Below are positions 18,307 to 24,813 of a DNA stretch of 64,000 bases, piece after piece (position 1 is the first letter of the stretch; every line of letters starts with the position of its first letter). The stretch comes from Xanthomonas sp. 3793. Lineage in GTDB: Bacteria > Pseudomonadota > Gammaproteobacteria > Xanthomonadales > Xanthomonadaceae. Where the stretch lies: the NCBI RefSeq assembly GCF_024806835.1, contig NZ_JANTYU010000002.1, forward strand, positions 248,001 through 312,000, given 5' to 3'. A program made the translations under genes and the position numbers. Under the pieces are notes generated by a model, which worked only from the letters and a program-made list of their open reading frames with translations, did not search any database and was not told the DNA's origin.

Positions 18307-19635
18307 ATGTCATCACTACCGCGTCTGTGTCTTGGATATTTTGCTGCTGTCGTTGCTGCGCTGATTCCGCCGGGAACCGCGCACGCCGCCGCAGCAACGC
18401 CTGACACGCTTGAAAAGGTCGTCATCCTCAAGCGCCATGGCGTGCGCGCGGCGATGTCCAGCCCGGAAGCATTGGGCAGGTACTCCGCACATTCCTGGCC
18501 ACGTTTCGGCGTGCCTGCCGGTTATCTCACCGAGAACGGCGCACGTCTGGAAGCCTTGTTCGGCCGCTACTATCGCGCCCATTACGCAACGCTCGGCCTG
18601 TTCGATGGCGATGCTTGCGACAAGGTCTACTACTGGGCCAACCGCACCCAGCGCACCATCGCCTCGGCACAGGCGCTGGCAAGCACGCTTACGCCCGGGT
18701 GCACGAACACGGTGCACCACGTTGCCGACGATGCATCCGATCCACTGTTCGATGGCGCGCCGGCATTGCGCCAACCCGCTGCCGCCGCATTGATGCGCGC
18801 AGCCATCGCCGGCCGCGTCGGCGGCGATGTTGCGAGCTGGAATGCGGCGCAGCGCGATGCCATCGACACCTTGCAGCAACTGCTGTTGCAATGCACGCAG
18901 CGGCCGTGCCCGGCGCAGGCCGTTGCCGGCAAGCAACGCCTGGATGCGGTACCTGCACGCATGGGCGATGCGCACCACGGCATTGCCGGGGTCGAAGGCC
19001 CGGCAGCGGCCGCATCGGGCATCAGCGAGAGCCTGCTGATGGGCTGGGCCGACGGCCAGGACTTTGCCGCACTGGGGTGGCAAGGCCTGGACGAAGCCAG
19101 CCTGCTGCGCGCGTTCGCACCTCACCAGGCCGAGTTCGCGCTGCGCCTGCGTGCGCCGACGGTGGCGCGGATGGCCAGTTCGCCGTTGGCGGCGCGGCTG
19201 CTGGCAACCTTGCAGCAAGGCGGCGAGGCCAACGGCAGTGCAAACGCCACTGCAGCGCGTGCCACGCCGATTGGTGGGGATGCACGGCTGGTGGTGCTGT
19301 CCGGTCACGACGGCACGCTGACCCTGCTGGCCGGCATGTTCGATCTGCATTGGCAGCTGCCGGGGTACCAGCCGGACCAGACCGTGCCTGGTGGTGCCTT
19401 GGTCTTCGAACGCTGGCGGCGTGCCGACGGGCAGCGCGTGATCCGCCTGCGCTACACCGCGCAGACGCTGGCGCAACTGCGCGAACACCGCGCGCTGACA
19501 CCGCAGGCGCCGCCGCCGTCCTCGCCGGTGTTCATTCCCGGCTGCAGCAGCGCCACGCCGGAGTACGACTGCGCGCTGCCGACCCTGGCCAGCCTGATCG
19601 GCGCGGCGATCGACCCGCATTACCTGAGCGAATGA
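18307..19635 (+). CDS. Histidine acid phosphatase, AppA phytase-like, exported
   Basis: The protein has 442 residues from the ATG at 18307, which gives the signal peptide SSLPRLCLGYFAAVVAALIP; an in-frame ATG at 18289 adds six residues with acidic character and is possible. The active-site motif is RHGVRAAM; the family consensus is RHGxRxP, so the usual proline is alanine here. The proton-donor motif GHDGTLTLLAG is intact, and LPGYQPDQTVPGGALVFERW matches the AppA/glucose-1-phosphatase C-terminal region. Cysteines fit periplasmic disulfides. Expected activity: release of phosphate from phytate or sugar phosphates. It lies 275 bases after the TonB receptor, on the same strand. Confidence 0.87.
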   Translation: MSSLPRLCLGYFAAVVAALIPPGTAHAAAATPDTLEKVVILKRHGVRAAMSSPEALGRYSAHSWPRFGVPAGYLTENGARLEALFGRYYRAHYATLGLFDGDACDKVYYWANRTQRTIASAQALASTLTPGCTNTVHHVADDASDPLFDGAPALRQPAAAALMRAAIAGRVGGDVASWNAAQRDAIDTLQQLLLQCTQRPCPAQAVAGKQRLDAVPARMGDAHHGIAGVEGPAAAASGISESLLMGWADGQDFAALGWQGLDEASLLRAFAPHQAEFALRLRAPTVARMASSPLAARLLATLQQGGEANGSANATAARATPIGGDARLVVLSGHDGTLTLLAGMFDLHWQLPGYQPDQTVPGGALVFERWRRADGQRVIRLRYTAQTLAQLREHRALTPQAPPPSSPVFIPGCSSATPEYDCALPTLASLIGAAIDPHYLSE

Positions 19636-19744
19636 CGCTGCGCGCGCCGGCCGCCGCCGGCGCGTGTGGTTGCATCGGCGTTTGAGCGCCGTATCCCTGG
19701 CCGCCGTGCCAGCCGCTGTTTCTCATCACTGCAAGAGGCGATTT

Positions 19745-21049
19745 ATGCTCCACCAGCGACGTACTCTCGTCAGTCTCGCACTCACTCTCGGTCTTGCCTG
19801 CGCCAGCATCGCACAGGCGCAAACGGACGTCGGCGTACTCGACGTGTTGACCTACAACATCGCCGGCCTGCCCGAAGGCCTGTCCAGCGGAACGCCGGCC
19901 ACCAACACCGCACTGCTCGCACCGAAACTGGCCCCTTACGGGCTGGTCAACGTGCAGGAAGACTTCAACTACCACGCCACGCTGTACGCTGGCGACGCGC
20001 ATCCCTACCGTACCGCCACCAGCGGCGGTGCCGCGTTCGGTGACGGGCTCAATACGCTCAGCAACTATCCCTTCAGCGACTTCACCCGGATCAAGTGGAA
20101 CCAGTGCAACGGCACCGACTGCCTGACCCCGAAGGGGTTCAGTTACATGCGCGTGCGCCTGGCCGATGGCGTGCTGCTGGACGTCTACAACGCGCACCCC
20201 AATGCCGGTGTCGAAGCGGGCGATCTGTCGGCGCGTCGCGCAAATATCGGCCAGCTCTCGCAATTCATCCAGACCTGGTCGGCCGGCAACGCGGTGCTGG
20301 TGATGATGGATTCCAATACGCGCTACACCCGCAGTGACGACAACATCCGCGAGCTGATCGCCTCCAATGGGCTGGCCGATACGTGGGTGGAACTGATCAA
20401 GGGCAGCGCACCGGCGGCCGGTGCCGCGCCGCTGCTCTGCGGCACGCCGCCCACCAATAGCTGCGAGGTGGTCGACAAGATCCTGTACCGTGACGCCCCG
20501 CAACTGACCCTGGTGGCCAATCGCTATCAGCTCGATGGCGGCGGCTTCTACGACAGCGCCGGCAAGCCCTTGTCCGACCACTACCCGCTGTCTACACAGT
20601 TCGGATGGGCGGTGGGCGATCGACTGCGCACCAGCGACCAGTTCGGTGGTCCGCACGGCATTCCGTTCAACGATCTGGCCGGCAACCCCGGCGTGCGCCG
20701 GCTCAGTGGCGTGACCCTGCGCGGCGGTGCGCGCCTGGATGGCGTCGGCGTGATCCTGGACAGCGGCAAGCTGCTCGCGCATGGCGGCAGCGGTGGGCAG
20801 GCGACCACATTGTCGCTGGGTGCCAACGAAACGCTGTCCTCGGCCACCTTCAGCGTTGGTAGGTACAACGACCGCACCCGCCTGTTCTCGTTGAGTCTGC
20901 GCACCAATACCGGCCGCAGCGTGCAGGTGGGCAGCCCTACCAGCGAGACCTACACGCTGACCGCTCCCAGCGGCTGGCATATCGCCGGTTTCACCGGCCG
21001 CGCAGGTGAGGAGATCGATAAGTTGGGCGTGGTGTATGCAAAGGATTAG
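19745..21049 (+). CDS. Exported endonuclease/exonuclease/phosphatase domain fused to jacalin-like lectin
   Basis: The protein has 434 residues. Signal peptide: TLVSLALTLGLACASIAQA. The catalytic domain (about 30-290) is of the EEP superfamily (DNase I, sphingomyelinase, inositol phosphatase): LTYNIAGLP, NVQEDFNYH, YNAHPNAG, MMDSNTRY and SDHYPL supply the expected Asn, Glu, His, Asp and Asp-His residues. From about residue 300, FGGPHGIPFNDL through GFTGRAGEEIDKLGVVY is a jacalin-like beta-prism, a carbohydrate-binding fold. The enzyme probably cleaves a phosphoester on a glycan- or membrane-bound substrate; nucleic acid, sphingolipid and inositol phosphate all remain possible. A GAGGCG ribosome site precedes the ATG. 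Same strand as the phosphatase, 109 bases downstream. Confidence 0.85.
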   Translation: MLHQRRTLVSLALTLGLACASIAQAQTDVGVLDVLTYNIAGLPEGLSSGTPATNTALLAPKLAPYGLVNVQEDFNYHATLYAGDAHPYRTATSGGAAFGDGLNTLSNYPFSDFTRIKWNQCNGTDCLTPKGFSYMRVRLADGVLLDVYNAHPNAGVEAGDLSARRANIGQLSQFIQTWSAGNAVLVMMDSNTRYTRSDDNIRELIASNGLADTWVELIKGSAPAAGAAPLLCGTPPTNSCEVVDKILYRDAPQLTLVANRYQLDGGGFYDSAGKPLSDHYPLSTQFGWAVGDRLRTSDQFGGPHGIPFNDLAGNPGVRRLSGVTLRGGARLDGVGVILDSGKLLAHGGSGGQATTLSLGANETLSSATFSVGRYNDRTRLFSLSLRTNTGRSVQVGSPTSETYTLTAPSGWHIAGFTGRAGEEIDKLGVVYAKD

Positions 21050-21113
21050 GCGCTGGCGCTAAACCTCATGCAGCTTGATCGTCGGTTCGGTGATAGCTGC
21101 AGGGCAGCGATGT

Positions 21114-21144
21114 TGGCCAAGGATGGCCATTGCGCACATTTTTT
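21114..21144 (+). terminator. Possible terminator after the EEP-jacalin gene
   Basis: A short hairpin, TGGCCA-AGGA-TGGCCA at 21114-21129, is followed nine bases later by six T residues at 21139-21144. It lies between two convergent genes. The stem is short and the T tract offset, so the call is weak. Confidence 0.3.
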
Positions 21145-21156
21145 CTAGCGTACGAA

Positions 21157-21582
21157 TCACCCGTATGTGGGCGCTGATTCGTGCACGCGATCTGGATGCC
21201 GCACTTGCAGGCGTGAGCGCAACCACGCGGCGCAGGCCGCTTCATCGAGTGAGCCATCGGCCAGACCGATGTAGAAGCCGTAGAGTTCCAGATCATCGGC
21301 GACCAAGGTTGCACCATTGAGCACGATGAAGGTTTCGCAGGCAACCGCCGCAGTGCGCTTGTTACCGTCGACAAACGGATGGTTGCGGCCCAGTCCGTAG
21401 GCAAGACTGGCCGCAAGCGCAGCCAGATCCGGTGGTGGATCGCCGTAGGACTGCAGGTGTTTCGGCCTGGCAAGCGCCGAGTCGAGCAGGGCGTCGTCGC
21501 GCACACCGCTTCCGCCTCCGTGTTCGGCGAGTTGACGATCGTGGATGGCCAGGACAAGCGGCCGCTCGATCCAGATGATCAT
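21157..21582 (-). CDS. doc: Death-on-curing (Doc) family toxin
   Basis: The 141-residue protein contains the Fic/Doc core motif HPFVDGNKRTA, the signature of Doc kinases that phosphorylate elongation factor Tu. The Lys after Asn follows the Doc, not the AMP-transferring Fic, pattern. The N-terminal IERPLVLAIHDRQLAEHGG and GVRDDALLDSALARP also match the family. It follows its putative antitoxin by nine bases in the same operon. Doc is best known paired with Phd, whereas here the partner is an AbrB/MazE-type protein. All core residues are present, so the toxin should be active if expressed. Confidence 0.9.
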   Translation of the reverse strand: MIIWIERPLVLAIHDRQLAEHGGGSGVRDDALLDSALARPKHLQSYGDPPPDLAALAASLAYGLGRNHPFVDGNKRTAAVACETFIVLNGATLVADDLELYGFYIGLADGSLDEAACAAWLRSRLQVRHPDRVHESAPTYG

Positions 21583-21591
21583 GGGCGCGCC

Positions 21592-21813
21592 TTATTGCGC
21601 CAGTTTGTGCAGCAACGTGCGGCGGTTGCGCATCACCTGCTCGGCCACCTCCATCTGCGCGGCCAGGGTCGGGTCGAACGCGGTCAGCTTGATGCCGTCG
21701 GGCGTTTCCAGTGCATAGAGCTCGTCGCCCTTGCCCAGGCGCAGGCGAGCGAGCAGTTCCTTGGGCAGGATGACGCCAGCGGAATTGCCGATGGAGGTGA
21801 TCTTGAGCTTCAT
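21592..21813 (-). CDS. AbrB/MazE-type antitoxin
   Basis: The 73-residue protein has an N-terminal swapped-hairpin AbrB DNA-binding domain (KLKITSIGNSAGVILPKELL, residues 2-21, then LRLGKGDELYALETPDGIKL). The short helical C-terminus (LAAQMEVAEQVMRNRRTLLHKLAQ) is where such antitoxins bind their toxin. It is first in the toxin-antitoxin operon and presumably represses its own promoter, which lies just upstream with TTGCGG and TATAAC boxes. Confidence 0.87.
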   Translation of the reverse strand: MKLKITSIGNSAGVILPKELLARLRLGKGDELYALETPDGIKLTAFDPTLAAQMEVAEQVMRNRRTLLHKLAQ

Positions 21814-21838
21814 GGTAATGCCTCACGTTAGTACGTAG

Positions 21839-21867
21839 GTTATAACTCTGTCGTCACCCGCCCGCAA
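21839..21867 (-). promoter_or_regulatory. Putative sigma-70 promoter of the antitoxin-toxin operon
   Basis: On the minus strand TTGCGG (21862-21867) and TATAAC (21839-21844) are separated by 17 bases, ideal sigma-70 spacing. The -10 box overlaps the palindrome GTTATAAC, and TACGTA lies just downstream of it, either of which could be an autoregulatory operator. The start codon lies 26 bases further on. Confidence 0.5.
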
Positions 21868-21919
21868 GCGCTGTGCTGAAGTGGCTCAGCAAGTCAGTCT
21901 CGTCTCCTGCGATTGAAAA

Positions 21920-21935
21920 GTGTACAAATGTACAC
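21920..21935. promoter_or_regulatory. LexA-type operator (LexA2 box) upstream of lexA2
   Basis: GTGTACAAATGTACAC contains two TGTACA palindromes separated by AA. It is unlike the E. coli CTGTN8ACAG box but fits the alternative operators known for lexA2-imuAB-dnaE2 cassettes in Proteobacteria. It lies 26 bases before the lexA2 start and overlaps the area just after a possible -35 TTGAAA (21913-21918). It is the only such site visible in the intergenic region, which also carries the divergent toxin-antitoxin promoter. Confidence 0.8.
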
Positions 21936-21961
21936 CTCGTCCTGTCGGCCGCCGCACTTTC

Positions 21962-22567
21962 ATGCAACCTCTCTCTCCCAAGCGTCTGGCCGTGCTGGCT
22001 TTCCTGCAGGAGCAGGCCCGCACAGGGGTGTCGCCCAGTCTGGCCGAGATCGCGCAGGCATTCGGCTTTGCCTCGCGCAATGCCGCGCAAAAGCACGTGC
22101 AGGCGCTGGCCGAGGCGGGGTTGATCCAACTGTTGCCCAACCAGAAGCGCGGCATCCGCGTGCCAAGCGGCGCCGGGCGCGATGCCTTGCTGGCCTTGCC
22201 GGTGCTGGGACGGGTGGCGGCCGGTGTGCCGATCGGGGCGGATATCGGGCTGGAGCGGCAGCTGTGGCTGGACCGCACGCTGTTTTCGTTGCGTCCGGAT
22301 TACCTGCTGAAAGTGCAGGGCGATTCGATGATCGACGACGGCATCCTGGATGGCGACCTTGTCGGCGTGCATCGCAGCAACGACGCGCGCGATGGGCAGA
22401 TCGTGGTGGCGCGGGTGGATGGCGAAATCACCATCAAACGCCTGGAGCGCGGTGCCGAACGCATCCGCCTGCTGCCGCGCAACCGCGCGCATGCGCCGAT
22501 CGTGGTGGCGGCCGACGCCGACTTCGCGATCGAAGGGCTGTACTGCGGCCTGATCCGGCAGGGTTGA
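21962..22567 (+). CDS. lexA2: LexA-family SOS repressor (LexA2)
   Basis: The protein has 201 residues from ATG 21962. A GTG at 21920 opens the same frame but lies inside the operator, so it is rejected. The N-terminal winged helix (SLAEIAQAFGFASRNAAQKHVQAL) binds DNA. The self-cleavage site Ala-Gly is in VAAGVPIGADI, the catalytic Ser in QGDSMIDDGI and the Lys in GEITIKRLERG. RecA-stimulated autocleavage should derepress the downstream imuA-imuB-dnaE2 genes. The partner of an alternative SOS box, it is distinct from the housekeeping LexA that Xanthomonas carries elsewhere. Confidence 0.92.
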   Translation: MQPLSPKRLAVLAFLQEQARTGVSPSLAEIAQAFGFASRNAAQKHVQALAEAGLIQLLPNQKRGIRVPSGAGRDALLALPVLGRVAAGVPIGADIGLERQLWLDRTLFSLRPDYLLKVQGDSMIDDGILDGDLVGVHRSNDARDGQIVVARVDGEITIKRLERGAERIRLLPRNRAHAPIVVAADADFAIEGLYCGLIRQG

Positions 22568-22568
22568 G

Positions 22569-23219
22569 ATGAGCGAGCCCGTGCAGCTGCGACAACACGG
22601 CAATGCCGCGCTGGCGATGCCGCTGGACGCCTTGCTGGCTGCGCGCACGGTATGGCGCGCAGGCCACGGCACTGCCACGGCCAATGGGGGCGAATCCACC
22701 GGGCATGCCGCACTGGATGCGCTGCTGCCCGATGCCGGCTGGCCGCGGCGTGCGCTCACCGAGTTGCTGTTGCCCGCACATGGCATCGGCGAAATCGCCT
22801 TGTTGCTGCCCACGCTGGCGCGGATGACCGGTGCTAGCAGCCGGGTGGTGCTGGTGGCACCGCCCTTCATCCCGTACGCACCGGCCTGGCAGGCGGGCGG
22901 GGTGGTGCTGGAACATCTGGAAGTGGTGCAGGCCGAGCCGCGCGACGCCCTGTGGGCATTCGAACAATGCCTGCGCAGCGGCGCCTGCGCAGCAGTGCTG
23001 GGGTGGCCGCAAACCGGCGATGCGCGCGCCTTGCGGCGGCTGCAGGTGGCGGCCGACAGCGGCAATTGCTGCGCGTTCGCGTTGCGCGATCGTCGGCATG
23101 CGGTCAATGCATCGCCGGCGGCCTTGCGGCTGGAATTCCTGCCCGAGCGCGATGCCTGGCAGGTGCGCAAGTGCCGCGGCGGCCAGGTGCCTTCGCAGCC
23201 GTTGCGGCTGGCGCATTGA
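22569..23219 (+). CDS. imuA: ImuA, SOS mutagenesis cassette protein
   Basis: The 216-residue protein is placed by context and by its RecA-like fold segments: WPRRALTELLLPAHGIGEIALLLPTLA, SRVVLVAPPFIPYAPAW and AVLGWPQTG. ImuA proteins (older name SulA-like) lack a working Walker A, as here. With ImuB and DnaE2 it forms the mutasome needed for damage-induced mutagenesis in other bacteria. It starts one base after the lexA2 stop, so it is in the same transcript. Confidence 0.85.
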   Translation: MSEPVQLRQHGNAALAMPLDALLAARTVWRAGHGTATANGGESTGHAALDALLPDAGWPRRALTELLLPAHGIGEIALLLPTLARMTGASSRVVLVAPPFIPYAPAWQAGGVVLEHLEVVQAEPRDALWAFEQCLRSGACAAVLGWPQTGDARALRRLQVAADSGNCCAFALRDRRHAVNASPAALRLEFLPERDAWQVRKCRGGQVPSQPLRLAH

Positions 23220-23228
23220 GCCGCGCGC

Positions 23229-24647
23229 ATGTTGTGGGCCTGCATCTTATTGCCGCAGCTGGCACTGGACGCCGTTCTACGGCGGCTTGAAGAGCCGGAC
23301 GCGCCGCTGGTGCTGGTGCAGGGGCCGGCGCAGTTGCGCAGCCTGCATTCGGCCAACCCCGCCGCTGCCGCTGCTGGATTGAAACCGGGCATGCGCCTGT
23401 CTGCGGCGCATGCCTTGATGGCACAGGTGCGCACGGTCGATTACGACGCGCAGAACGAAGCACGTACCCAGCGGTTTCTTGCGGCCTGGGCGTATCGGCA
23501 TAGTTCGTTGGTGAGCCAGCAATGGTCGCGCGCCATCGTGCTGGAGGCCGGTGCGAGTTTTCGTCTGTTCGGTCCATGGCCGCGTTTCGAGCGACGCCTG
23601 CGCGATGAGTTGCAGGCATTGGGTTTCCAGCACCGGCTTGCACTGGCGCCCACCCCACGCGCGGCGCGCGTATTGGCCGGGCTGCGCGATGGCATGGTGC
23701 TGACCCAGGTGCCGGCCTTGCACAGCACCCTGGACAAGGTGCCGGTGCGCCGGGCCGCCTTGCCGGGCGATGCCGGCGAGCGTCTGCAGCACATGGGCGT
23801 GCGCACGCTCGCCGCAGTACGTGGCTTGCCGCGCGACGGGCTGCAGCGGCGTTTCGGTGCGGGTCTGCTCGATCATCTGGACCGCCTCTATGGCAGCGTC
23901 GATGACACGCTGGAGTGCTACGCGCCCCCGGACCACTTCGACCAACGCGTGGAGCTGGGCTACGAGGTGGAAACCCATCCGGCCCTGTTGTTCCCGCTGC
24001 GCCGGTTGATCGGCGATCTGTGCACGTATCTGTCCATCCGCGATGGCGGCGTGCAACGCTTTTTGCTGCGTCTGGAGCACGAACAAGGCGCCACCGATGT
24101 CGAGATCGGTCTGCTGACGCCGGAGCGTGCGCCCACGTTGTTGTTCGAGCTGGCCCGCAACCGGCTGGAGCGGGTGGAGATTCCGCGGCCGGTGGTGGCG
24201 ATGCGGCTGTTGGCGCGCCAGCTGCCACCGTTCGTGCCGGCGATGCGCGACTTGTTCGACCAGCGTGCGCAGCAATCGGTGGACTGGCCGCAACTGCGCG
24301 AGCGGCTGCGTGCGCGCCTGGGCGATGAGGCGGTGTACCGCGTGCTGCCGGCCGACGACCCGCGCCCGGAACGCGCCTGGCGTCGCGCCATCGGCGATGC
24401 AGTGCGCGAAGCTGCGGCGCCGCCACGCCCGCCGCGGCCCACCTGGTTGCTGCCGCAGCCGGTGCCTTTGCACGATCCGCACCTGCGCATCGTCTCCGGT
24501 CCCGAACGACTGGAAAGCGGCTGGTGGGACGACGACGAGGCGCGACGCGATTACTACGTGGTGGAGACCGCACGCGGCCGGCGCGGCTGGGCGTTCGCCG
24601 CCCCCGGCCGTGTGGATGGCTGGATGCTGCATGGGTGGTTTGCGTGA
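23229..24647 (+). CDS. imuB: ImuB, catalytically inactive Y-family polymerase-like protein
   Basis: The protein has 472 residues with Y-family polymerase palm, fingers and little-finger regions (GMRLSAAHALMAQV, LRLEHEQGATDVEIGL). The metal-binding acidic residues of active Y-family enzymes are missing: the N-terminus reads WACILLPQLALD instead of the DxD-type start, and the usual DE pair is replaced in AIVLEAGAS. This is typical of ImuB, which serves as an adaptor linking the beta clamp, ImuA and DnaE2. It begins nine bases after imuA. Confidence 0.9.
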   Translation: MLWACILLPQLALDAVLRRLEEPDAPLVLVQGPAQLRSLHSANPAAAAAGLKPGMRLSAAHALMAQVRTVDYDAQNEARTQRFLAAWAYRHSSLVSQQWSRAIVLEAGASFRLFGPWPRFERRLRDELQALGFQHRLALAPTPRAARVLAGLRDGMVLTQVPALHSTLDKVPVRRAALPGDAGERLQHMGVRTLAAVRGLPRDGLQRRFGAGLLDHLDRLYGSVDDTLECYAPPDHFDQRVELGYEVETHPALLFPLRRLIGDLCTYLSIRDGGVQRFLLRLEHEQGATDVEIGLLTPERAPTLLFELARNRLERVEIPRPVVAMRLLARQLPPFVPAMRDLFDQRAQQSVDWPQLRERLRARLGDEAVYRVLPADDPRPERAWRRAIGDAVREAAAPPRPPRPTWLLPQPVPLHDPHLRIVSGPERLESGWWDDDEARRDYYVVETARGRRGWAFAAPGRVDGWMLHGWFA

Positions 24648-24813
24648 TCCGGCGTAGGCCACTGCCAGAGTGGGGCGTGGGGTGCCTGGATGGTCATCGC
24701 AGCGCTGCCGCCAGCGCCCGATACCATGATGCGAAGGGGCTGCTGCAACCATGCGATCTGCCGCGCATTGCAAAGACGGCGCGGTGGCGGCGCGTTTTTG
24801 CAGGTATACGCCC

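Noticed and set aside
21920-21961. Longer LexA2 beginning at GTG 21920
   Set aside because: The codon lies inside the operator; the ATG at 21962 gives the normal LexA N-terminus.
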